This document shows positions 35,501-42,146 of a stretch of 64,000 nucleotides of DNA, one piece after another. How positions within the stretch are numbered: the stretch's first letter is position 1; each line of letters starts with the position of its first letter. The position numbers and the translations under genes were made by a program. The DNA is from Nonomuraea rubra (GTDB lineage: Bacteria > Actinomycetota > Actinomycetes > Streptosporangiales > Streptosporangiaceae), in the NCBI RefSeq assembly GCF_014207985.1, contig NZ_JACHMI010000001.1:3951001-4015000 (forward strand). The letters run 5' to 3'. The notes under the pieces were generated by a model. It was not told the DNA's origin. It worked only from the letters and a program-made list of their open reading frames with translations, and did no database searches.

Positions 35501-35994
35501 CCTCCGGGACCGAGATCACCTGTCTCACCCACGACCGCCTCATCTGGTCGGTGGCGTTCAGCCCGGACGGGACCCGGCTGGCCACCGCCTGCGCTGATGG
35601 GACGGCGCGGGTGTGGGACCCCGTCACCGGGGCGGAGATCACCCGCCTCGCCCACAACGACGAGGTGAACGCAGTGGCGTTCAGCCCGGACGGAAGGTAC
35701 CTGGCCACCGGCGGCGACGATAGGACGGCGCGGGTGTGGGATCCCGCCACGGGGTCCGAGATCACCCGCCTCACCCACGACCGCCGCGTGTGGTCGGTGG
35801 CGTTCAGCCCCGACGGGACCCGGCTGGCCACAGCCAGCGCCGACGGCACGGCGCGGATCTGGGTGCTGGACCCGCCCGGACTGATCGCCCAGGCCCTGGA
35901 GCGCCTGACCTTCAACCTCACCGAGGAGCAGTGGAGCCGCTACCTGGGCCCCGATGTCCCCTACCGGCTCCTGCGCGAAGACCTCGACAGCTGA
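32488..35994 (+). CDS. Trypsin-like protease / STAND NTPase / WD40 fusion (conflict-system sensor-effector)
   Basis: Predicted 1168 residues from ATG 32488, inside the end of the Trypco1 gene. Residues about 15-215 form a trypsin-like domain with a complete triad: His44 (LVTCAHVV), Asp100 (DVAGLRL) and Ser179 (AGYSGGPVW). No signal peptide is present, so it acts in the cytoplasm. The nSTAND1-type NTPase follows (about 230-620): Walker A GRSGIGKSS at 269-277, Walker B LLLIIDQFEQLF with Asp360, then a winged-helix-like part (EIAHEALLRGWGRLREW). A helical linker (about 620-725) leads to ten 41-residue WD40 repeats. By analogy with other STAND proteins the propeller senses a ligand, the NTPase oligomerises and the protease is released to cleave host or invader proteins. 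It ends directly against the convergent hydrolase stop. Confidence 0.9.
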   Translation: MARRPGLSRRTSPERYLARVLGANRRPVGVAFAAGPRELVTCAHVVNTALGRDKREAAAPADAWVQVDFPFAGEPGQRLVRTASVRQWMPADGATFDLRDVAGLRLEEDLPPGVEPATLASAEDGPAGERRVGAWGPNRDGTQPRPGNVVGSLVGAYDQARLQVDGELRGVFRVQAGYSGGPVWDQSTGQVVGIVQAVPRSERAQDVYVISAETLVRAWPNVLYRPPPNPYRGLSAFGEEDAPFFFGREDFVTELVAAVEERPLIVVGGRSGIGKSSVVAAGLTPRLRQERTLAVGSFRPGDDPMPRLAAALAHAAGASRPYPVQDLQTWQDRVTEDGLAGAARLVCAATGASRLLLIIDQFEQLFTECGPDQRAALIVVLNRLLADGSRTVRVAASVRNDFLYLLNEAPDPLGTYTKDCWHHLRTMTPGELQRAIAEPARVAGGTRFDKGLVELICDDFPGRPGDLPLLEFTLTRLWELQRDRRLTLQAYRDLGGVKGALAQYAEQRFEALTPGQREAAQRIFTELLQPDNPEIARQVRRTDLRTDDWPTAELLRDARLLAITTPARGEQIVEIAHEALLRGWGRLREWAEGGREFRLWKAGVIADRQRWENHQRDPDQLLRGSALAEALDMAAEHAADIEGIAHYIALSKEHAEMEQAERSRSLRQLAALRLARHSQDALAASADGHPLALALGVLSLETAPTFDGDLALRSALRLAGRPRRRFTHNGRVVSAAFSPDGTRLATACDDGTARVWDAASGAAIVSLAHEAAVSEVVFSPDGTHVATACDDGAARVWDAVSGAELVRFAHGGWRQSVVFSPDGTCVATVGSDGAAWMWNTTAGTEGTRLDHDNEVNEVVFSPDGTRVVTAGDDALARVWDAASGAELARLTHDDAVLSVAFSPDGARVAAASSESAARVWDPVTGAEITRLIHDRSVRSVAFSPDGTRLATACADGTARVWDPVAGAEITRLAHNDEVNMVVFSLDGRYLATGSDDHSARVWDAASGTEITCLTHDRLIWSVAFSPDGTRLATACADGTARVWDPVTGAEITRLAHNDEVNAVAFSPDGRYLATGGDDRTARVWDPATGSEITRLTHDRRVWSVAFSPDGTRLATASADGTARIWVLDPPGLIAQALERLTFNLTEEQWSRYLGPDVPYRLLREDLDS
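34669..35871 (+). repeat. Ten 123-bp WD40-coding repeats
   Basis: Units begin at His (CAC) every 123 bp: H-x6-V/A-F-SPDG-T-LATA-DDG-ARVWD-. The blocks at about 35301-35430 and 35547-35676 are almost identical at the DNA level, so repeats 6-7 and 8-9 arose by a recent 246-bp duplication. The last unit is truncated after ARIW. Confidence 0.9.
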
Positions 35995-36801
35995 TCACAC
36001 CAGGCAGGCATGCAGCGCCTCGGCGAACGCCGCCGGGTCACGCAGGTACCCGACGTGGTCCCCGGGCAGCTCCACGGCCTCCCGCCCCAGCAGCCCGGCC
36101 ACGGCCAGCGTGGCGCGGTGGAAGACCGTGCCGAGGTCGCCGGCCCCGTACGCCACGACGGCCGGCGCGTCCCGCAGTGCCGCCGCGTCGGGCACGTACC
36201 GGCTGAACGCGCGCAGCTCGTAGCGCAGGTTGGGGTCCGCGTTGGCCGCCATCCTGGTCAGCATGTCGTGGATCCACGCCGGCAGGCCGGGGCCGGGCGG
36301 GCCCGGGGCGGCCAGGCCGGTCTCCTCGCCCATCCGGCGCATCGCCGCGCCGGTGCCCTCGCGTGCGAAGAGGGCGAGCGCCTCGTCCGCCATGCGGCGC
36401 CAGCGTCCGGCGTCGGGCAGCAGCTCGAAGGCGGGCGGCTCGTGGGCCACCAGGCGCCGCACCCGTCCGGGGTGGCGGGCCAGCAGGTCGAGGCCGATCA
36501 GGGCCCCCGCGTGGGTGGCGAAGACGTAGGCGGGTCCGGAGCCGGCGGCGTCCAGGAGGCGGAGCGCGTCGTCGGCGTGCAGCGCGACGGGGTGTTCGCC
36601 GGAAGGAGCCGTCAGCGGGCTGCGGGAGTAGCCGCGGCGGTCGTAGGTGAGGACCGTGTAGCGCCCGGAGAGGAGCTCGGCCAGCGGGGTGGCCATCGCC
36701 GGGTCCGTGCTGCCGCCGAGCATCACCAGGAGCACCGGGCCCGAGCCGCGGACCTCGTAGTGGAGCCTGGCGCCGGGAACGTCGAGCATTCCTGTGTCCA
36801 T
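35995..36801 (-). CDS. Alpha/beta-hydrolase-fold protein with His at the nucleophile position
   Basis: Predicted 268 residues. The fold is clear: PVLLVMLGGSTDP oxyanion region, YDRRGYSRSP, and a late GDHVGYL with the usual catalytic His. The nucleophile elbow, normally G-x-S-x-G, reads F-A-T-H97-A-G-A here; the codon is CAC. Without Ser (or Asp/Cys) it is unlikely to be a normal esterase. It could be a binding protein or a different enzyme, or this could reflect a sequence error. It is exactly convergent with the STAND gene, with stop codons abutting. Confidence 0.8.
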   Translation of the reverse strand: MDTGMLDVPGARLHYEVRGSGPVLLVMLGGSTDPAMATPLAELLSGRYTVLTYDRRGYSRSPLTAPSGEHPVALHADDALRLLDAAGSGPAYVFATHAGALIGLDLLARHPGRVRRLVAHEPPAFELLPDAGRWRRMADEALALFAREGTGAAMRRMGEETGLAAPGPPGPGLPAWIHDMLTRMAANADPNLRYELRAFSRYVPDAAALRDAPAVVAYGAGDLGTVFHRATLAVAGLLGREAVELPGDHVGYLRDPAAFAEALHACLV

Positions 36802-36958
36802 GGTCGGCTCACTGTAAACGGGGCGTGTTCGTTAGCCAACTGCCATGTGGCGGATTTACGACAAGTCCGGATGTAGCCAGGCCGATCTCGTAGACACCGC
36901 CAGTTCAGGGTGGCTAGGAAGTCGGTATTCGTGCTTACCGATTTTCTGGAGGTCGTCC
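36802..36958 (+). promoter_or_regulatory. 157-bp divergent control region
   Basis: This gap lies between the divergent starts of the hydrolase and the subtilase. It is less GC-rich than the flanks and must hold both promoters. No clear -35/-10 pair or palindrome stands out. Confidence 0.3.
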
Positions 36959-39900
36959 ATGCGTGGCTTAAGGCGGGGGATGGTGATGGCCGTCGCGGCC
37001 GTCATGGCGGCCTCGTCGCTCTCGGCTCCCGGCGCGTACGCCGCCACCGCTCCGGCGGCGGTGTTCGCGCCGGAGGCCGGGGGCGGCGAGATCACCCTGA
37101 TCACCGGTGACCGGGTGCAGGTGCGTTCCGTGGACGGCGGGCACAGCACGGTGACGGTCACCCCCGCGCCCAGGGCCGACGGGTCCGTGCCGACGTTCCG
37201 GGTGCTGGAGACCGAGCGCGGTGTGACGGTCATCCCGGACGACGTCGCGTCCCTGGTGCCCGAGCGGCTCGACACCGAGCTGTTCAACGTGACGGCGCTG
37301 GCCGGGCAGGACTACGGCGCCGCCATCCCGCTGATCCTCACGTACACGTCGCCGAACGCGACCAGGGCCGCGCTCCCGGCCGTCGAGCAGGTCCGCGCGC
37401 TGGAGAGCATCGGCGGCGCGGGCGTGCGGGTGGCGGCGAAGGACGCGGCGGCGTTCGGCGCGGAGCTCGCCAAGCTGGCCGCACCGGCAGGACAGCAGGC
37501 GCGCGGAGCCACGCCGCTGGCGGGCGTGGCAAAGGTCTGGCTGGACCGCGAGGTACGAGCGGTGCTGGAGGAGAGCGTGCCGCAGATCGGCGCGCCCGAG
37601 GCGTGGGCCGCCGGCTACGACGGCACCGGCACCACCGTGGCCGTGCTCGACACCGGCGTGGACGCCGCCCACCCCGACCTCGCCGGCAAGGTCGCCGACC
37701 AGCGCGACTTCACCGGCGAGAACACCACCGGCGACCCGCACGGCCACGGCACCCACGTGGCGGGCACGGCCTCCGGCGTGGCGCCCGGCGTACGGCTGCT
37801 CAACGGCCGGGTGCTGGGCGCCGACGGCTACGGTCAGCTCTCCTGGATCATCGACGGCATGGAGTGGGCGGCCGGCGAGAAGCACGCCGAGGTCGTCAAC
37901 CTGAGCCTGGGCAGCCCGGAGGCGGGCGGCCCGCTCACCGACGCCGTCTCCCGCCTCACCCAGCAGTACGGCACGCTGTTCGTGGTGGCCGCGGGCAACG
38001 ACGGCTGCGACTCGTGCGTGGGCGCCCCCGGCGACGCCCCGTCGGCGCTGACCGTCGGCGCCGTGGACAAGCAGGACCGGCTCGCCCCCTTCTCCAGCCG
38101 GGGCCCCATCCTGGCCGACCAGGCCGTCAAGCCCGACGTCACCGCGCCGGGCGTGGACATCACCGCCGCCAAGGCGGGCGGCGGCCGGGTCGCGATGTCC
38201 GGCACCTCCATGGCCACCCCGCACGTCGCGGGCGCGGCGGCGCTGCTGCGCCAGGCCCGCCCCGGCCTCACGGCGAACGAGCTGAAGTCCCTGCTCATGG
38301 CCACCGCCAGGGCGGGCGGCGACATCCCGGTGGACGCGCAGGGCGCCGGCAGGATCGACGTGGCCGCCGCGCTCAAGGGCCCGGTCGTCGCCTCGGCGGG
38401 CTCGCTCAACTTCGGCCGGCTCACCACGGGCGAGGAGAAGACGCTCACCATCGGCTACCGCAACCTCGGCCAGACGCCCGCCGAGCTGCCGCTGGCGGCC
38501 GGTGACGCGTTCACGGTCGAGCCGGCCACGCTCACCGTCCCCGCCGGCGGCACCGCCGAGGCGAAGGTCACGGTCAAGGCGGGCAAGGCGGGGGCGCTGC
38601 GCCAGGAGCTGACGGCGGCCGGCACCCGTACGCTGCTGACCGCGAGCGTGGACGACAAGCGGGTCGAGCTGCGCGTGCGCGGCATCGCCAGGGACGGCCG
38701 CCCCGGCCGCGGCGGCTTCACCGTGCTGAACCTGGACGAGGGCACCCTCGTCGGCCGCGTGCTCCCCGGCGACCCCGCCAGCCCCTGCACCGACGCCAGG
38801 TACGGCACCGGCACCTGCCTGCTCGTCAAGCCGGGCACGTACTCGGTGCTCGGCCACATCTTCACCATGCCCGCCACGCAGGACAGCACCGCCACCGGCA
38901 AGCCGCTCAACGAGAGCCTGCTCGGCGACCCGGAGATGGAGATCACCGGCGACACCGAGGTCGTGCTGGACGCCCGCAAGGCCGTCGAGGTCAAGATCGA
39001 GACCCCCGACCACGCCACCAAGCGGAACACGGGGGCCGCCGCCGCCCTCATGTGGTACCGCGCGGGCGAGCAGGGGACCGCGCTGCGCGGCGGCACCACG
39101 ATCTCGCCCGGCGGGCAGGTCGAGGAGCGCCTGTTCGTCCAGCCGACCAGGAAGGTCACCAAGGGCACGTTCGTGGTCGCCACCCGCTGGCGGCTCAAGG
39201 CCCCGGAGATCGCCTTCTCCACGCTCGGCCTGAAGCTGGAGCCCGAGTACGTGGACCCGGTCCAGTTCAGCGACTTCTCCAGCGAGTACCCGCGCCTCGA
39301 CGGCACCCGCCTGCTCCTGGCCGTGGACGCGGACCGGGGCAGCGCCGAGGAGATCAAGGCCCGCGACCTGCGCGGCAAGCTCGCCGTCATCCGCCGCACC
39401 GACGGCGTGCCGGTCTCCACGCAGTCGAACGCCGCCGCCGCGGCCGGCGCCGCCATGGTGGCCGTCTACAGCGACCGGCCCGGCTCCGACGTCACCACCG
39501 GCGGCAACCGGGTCAAGCTGGCCGTCCCGACCGTGCGGCTGACCCACGAGGAGGGGCTGAAGCTGCTCGAACGGCTGCGCCGCCTGCCGGTGCCGGTCAT
39601 GGCCAAGGGCATCGTGGCCAGCCCGTACGTGTACGACCTGTACCTGCGCGAGCAGGGGAGGGTCCGCGACTCGCTCACGTACGTGGTGCGCGCCAGGTCG
39701 CAGGCCAGGATCGAGACCGGCTACCACAGCCAGCTCGCCGGCGACATGACGGCCAACGAGGCCCGCTACGTCTTCGAGCCCTGGGACACCCTGTCGATCT
39801 CGACGAACCACCCCATGCCCAAGGCGCCGCGCACCCGCGTCGACTACGTCACCCCGGATCCGGACCTGCGGTGGAGCACGTCCGCGGGCACGCCGGAGCG

Positions 39901-40660
39901 CTCCTACAACAACATGTGGCCGCACCAGGACACGGCGCGGGTGTCGGTGTCGGCGCCGGAGATGCGCTCGTACGAGGCGGGGGAGCGGGTCGGCCGCACC
40001 GTGTTCAAGCAGCCGCTGCTGCCCGGCGTCAACCCGCGCAACCCGGTGCGCAGGGAGGGCGACAAGCTGCGGCTGTCGATGCAGGGCTTCGTGGACGCCG
40101 GGGGCAACTACGGCGAGGCGTACACCAGCCAGTTCGAGCGTGGCCTGAAGACCGACTTCCGGCTCTACCAGGGTGACACGCTGCTCTGGCAGACGAACTA
40201 CCTGCCGTCGGGATCGGGCACGCTGGCGCCGGAGCGGGCGTCGTACCGGATCGAGTACGACGTGGTGAACGAGTCGGAGTGGGCGAAGCTGTCCACCCGC
40301 ACCCGCGGGGTGTGGACGTTCGCGTCCGAGCGGGGGGACGCGGTGGTGCCGATGCTGGTGGCCTCCTTCGACGCGCCGGTGGACCTGACGAACCGGGCCG
40401 GGTCGCGCAGGCTCGGGCTGACCCTGCGCCACCAGGAGGGGGCACAGCAGAGCGCGATCGAGCGCGTCTCGCTGGAGGTGTCGTACGACGACGGCGCGAG
40501 CTGGAAGCCGGCCCGGCTGCGCGCGGCCAGGGGTGACCGGGCCTACGAGACGACGTTCGACCGGGCGCGCTCCGGGTTCGTCTCGCTGCGGCTGAACGCC
40601 TCCGACGTGAACGGCAACACGCTGACGCAGGAGGTGATCCGCGCCTACGCCCTGCGCTGA
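36959..40660 (+). CDS. Large secreted subtilisin-like (S8) serine peptidase
   Basis: Predicted 1233 residues from ATG 36959, with GGAGG at 36948-36952; an earlier in-frame ATG at 36845 lacks a site. A Sec signal (GMVMAVAAVMAASSLSAPGAYA) and an N-terminal prodomain-like region precede the S8 domain (about 205-475) with Asp231 (VLDTGVD), His263 (HGTHVAG) and Ser417 (GTSMATPH). A long beta-rich C-terminal half follows; a PA-like insert (DLRGKLAVIRRTDG... AGAAMVAVYSD) lies around 800-870. It is probably exported to degrade external proteins. The 3' end overlaps the convergent TetR gene by 16 bp. Confidence 0.93.
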   Translation: MRGLRRGMVMAVAAVMAASSLSAPGAYAATAPAAVFAPEAGGGEITLITGDRVQVRSVDGGHSTVTVTPAPRADGSVPTFRVLETERGVTVIPDDVASLVPERLDTELFNVTALAGQDYGAAIPLILTYTSPNATRAALPAVEQVRALESIGGAGVRVAAKDAAAFGAELAKLAAPAGQQARGATPLAGVAKVWLDREVRAVLEESVPQIGAPEAWAAGYDGTGTTVAVLDTGVDAAHPDLAGKVADQRDFTGENTTGDPHGHGTHVAGTASGVAPGVRLLNGRVLGADGYGQLSWIIDGMEWAAGEKHAEVVNLSLGSPEAGGPLTDAVSRLTQQYGTLFVVAAGNDGCDSCVGAPGDAPSALTVGAVDKQDRLAPFSSRGPILADQAVKPDVTAPGVDITAAKAGGGRVAMSGTSMATPHVAGAAALLRQARPGLTANELKSLLMATARAGGDIPVDAQGAGRIDVAAALKGPVVASAGSLNFGRLTTGEEKTLTIGYRNLGQTPAELPLAAGDAFTVEPATLTVPAGGTAEAKVTVKAGKAGALRQELTAAGTRTLLTASVDDKRVELRVRGIARDGRPGRGGFTVLNLDEGTLVGRVLPGDPASPCTDARYGTGTCLLVKPGTYSVLGHIFTMPATQDSTATGKPLNESLLGDPEMEITGDTEVVLDARKAVEVKIETPDHATKRNTGAAAALMWYRAGEQGTALRGGTTISPGGQVEERLFVQPTRKVTKGTFVVATRWRLKAPEIAFSTLGLKLEPEYVDPVQFSDFSSEYPRLDGTRLLLAVDADRGSAEEIKARDLRGKLAVIRRTDGVPVSTQSNAAAAAGAAMVAVYSDRPGSDVTTGGNRVKLAVPTVRLTHEEGLKLLERLRRLPVPVMAKGIVASPYVYDLYLREQGRVRDSLTYVVRARSQARIETGYHSQLAGDMTANEARYVFEPWDTLSISTNHPMPKAPRTRVDYVTPDPDLRWSTSAGTPERSYNNMWPHQDTARVSVSAPEMRSYEAGERVGRTVFKQPLLPGVNPRNPVRREGDKLRLSMQGFVDAGGNYGEAYTSQFERGLKTDFRLYQGDTLLWQTNYLPSGSGTLAPERASYRIEYDVVNESEWAKLSTRTRGVWTFASERGDAVVPMLVASFDAPVDLTNRAGSRRLGLTLRHQEGAQQSAIERVSLEVSYDDGASWKPARLRAARGDRAYETTFDRARSGFVSLRLNASDVNGNTLTQEVIRAYALR

Positions 40661-41265
40661 ACGCCGTACATGAGGGTGTCGATCACCTTCGTGGCGAGCG
40701 CGTCAGGGTCCTGACCGGCCGGGGAAGTGCCGGGCGCGTCAGGATCCCGGCCGGCTGGGGGAGCGCCGGGCGCGTCAGGGTTCCGGCCTGCTGGGGGAGT
40801 GCCGTGCGCGGCCTCCCCCAGCAGCGCGAGGTAGACCTGCCTGGCCCAGACGAGGTCGGTGCCCGGCCCGAGCAGCTTCCCGAAGACCTCCTCGCACAGC
40901 GCCATCACCTCCGCCTGCACGGCCTGCGCCTCGGCGCTGAGCGGCACCTGCCTGGCCAGCGTGAAGCGCCAGGCGGGCTTGATCTGCAGGATGCCGGCGG
41001 TGGCCTGGTGCAGCGCGACCAGCGGGGGAGCGGTGTGCGGGCGGGCGGCGTGCACCGCCTGGAGTATCTCCCGCCACGCGGTCACCTCCATGGCCTCGAT
41101 CAGCGCCTCCCTGCTGGCGAACCTGCGGTGGACGGTGGCCCTGGCGACCCCCGCCGCCTCGGCGACCTGCTCCATCGTGGCCACCGGGCTGGCGCTCAGC
41201 ACGTCTTCCGCCGCCGCCATGATCGCGCGCATGCTGCGTTCGGCGTCGGCCCGCAGTCTTCCCAT
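40645..41265 (-). CDS. TetR-family regulator with an in-frame repeat insertion
   Basis: Predicted 206 residues. The N-terminal HTH (about 12-60) reads TMEQVAEAAGVARATVHRRF. The ligand domain follows. Before the last helix (ATKVIDTLMYGVQ) lies a triplicated 12-residue unit (GTPPAGRNPDAP and variants, residues 155-190) not expected in this family. It is divergent from the SDR gene, with 71 bp between starts, and so probably controls it. Its 3' end overlaps the subtilase gene. Confidence 0.85.
   Translation of the reverse strand: MGRLRADAERSMRAIMAAAEDVLSASPVATMEQVAEAAGVARATVHRRFASREALIEAMEVTAWREILQAVHAARPHTAPPLVALHQATAGILQIKPAWRFTLARQVPLSAEAQAVQAEVMALCEEVFGKLLGPGTDLVWARQVYLALLGEAAHGTPPAGRNPDAPGAPPAGRDPDAPGTSPAGQDPDALATKVIDTLMYGVQRRA
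40696..40803. repeat. 36-bp minisatellite inside the TetR gene
   Basis: Three 36-bp units encode G-x-x-P-A-G-x-x-P-D-A-x on the minus strand. The unit length is a multiple of three, so copy-number changes keep the frame. Confidence 0.85.
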
Positions 41266-41301
41266 GGGAGGAACACTACAGCGTTTAAGTGAGACGAACT
41301 G

Positions 41302-41329
41302 TTGCAGATCGCGGTAAATCTGCTACTTT
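41302..41329 (+). promoter_or_regulatory. Promoter for a leaderless SDR mRNA
   Basis: -35 TTGCAG (41302-41307) and -10 TACTTT (41324-41329) are 16 bp apart; ATG 41337 starts 7 bases later and has no Shine-Dalgarno. Confidence 0.5.
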
Positions 41330-41336
41330 TCCATTC

Positions 41337-42146
41337 ATGACAACCAAGGGAACCGCTCTCGTGACCGGCGCGTCCTCCGGCCTCGGCGCCGAGTTCGCCC
41401 GCAGCCTCGCCGCCCGCGGGCACGACCTCGCGCTGGTCGCCAGGTCCGCGCCGGCCCTCGAAGCGCTGGCGGCCGAGCTGCGCGACAAGCACGACGTACG
41501 CGCGGAGGTCATCGTCCAGGACCTGTCCGCGCCCGACGCCGCCACCCGGGTCGCCGAGCGGAGCGCCGCCCGTGGCCTCACCGTCGACCTGCTCGTCAAC
41601 AACGCCGGCTTCGGCACGGCGGGCAACTTCGACCGGATCGCCGCCGAGCGCGAGCACGACGAGCTCATGGTCAACGTCGTGTCGCTGGTGGGGCTGACGC
41701 ACGCGTTCCTGCCGGCGATGCTGCGCCGCGGCACCGGCGGCGTGATCAACGTGGGCTCGACGGCCGGGTTCAACGTGGCGCCGTACTTCGCCACGTACGG
41801 CGCGTCCAAGACGTTCGTGCTCAACTTCAGCCTGGCACTCTGGAGCGAGCTGCGAGGCAGCGGCGTGAAGGTGCTCGCGGTCACGCCAGGCCCGGTCGAG
41901 ACGGCCTTCTTCGACCGGATCGGCACCAGGAAGGCCGCCATCGGCGCCCCCGTCGCCACCCCGGCGTCCGTCGTCACGGCCGCGCTGCGGGCCTTCGACC
42001 GCGACCGCGGCTACGTGGTCCCCGGCCGAGGCAACTTCGCCATGGCCCACCTGATGCCGCGCCGGCCCCGCAAGCTCGTGGCCCTCCTGGGCCGGCGCGT
42101 CACCCGCCAGGTGGCGGACGAGCTCACGCCCAGCGTGGCTCGCTGA
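41337..42146 (+). CDS. Short-chain dehydrogenase/reductase
   Basis: Predicted 269 residues from ATG 41337. Classical SDR motifs: TGASSGLGAEFA (cofactor), NNAGFGT, Ser in VGSTAGFN, and YGASK. The cofactor is probably NADP(H); the Arg in VARSAPALE fits. The substrate is unknown. It is divergent from the TetR regulator gene and probably under its control. The 3' end overlaps the convergent ATPase gene by 23 bp. Confidence 0.9.
   Translation: MTTKGTALVTGASSGLGAEFARSLAARGHDLALVARSAPALEALAAELRDKHDVRAEVIVQDLSAPDAATRVAERSAARGLTVDLLVNNAGFGTAGNFDRIAAEREHDELMVNVVSLVGLTHAFLPAMLRRGTGGVINVGSTAGFNVAPYFATYGASKTFVLNFSLALWSELRGSGVKVLAVTPGPVETAFFDRIGTRKAAIGAPVATPASVVTAALRAFDRDRGYVVPGRGNFAMAHLMPRRPRKLVALLGRRVTRQVADELTPSVAR

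Noticed and set aside
34669..35871. Regular 123-bp repeats as a CRISPR-like array
   Set aside because: They are translated WD40 units without spacers of constant size between identical repeats.
36968..40432. Long open frame antisense to the subtilase gene
   Set aside because: No recognisable domain, skewed composition, and the sense strand carries the full S8 triad and signal peptide.
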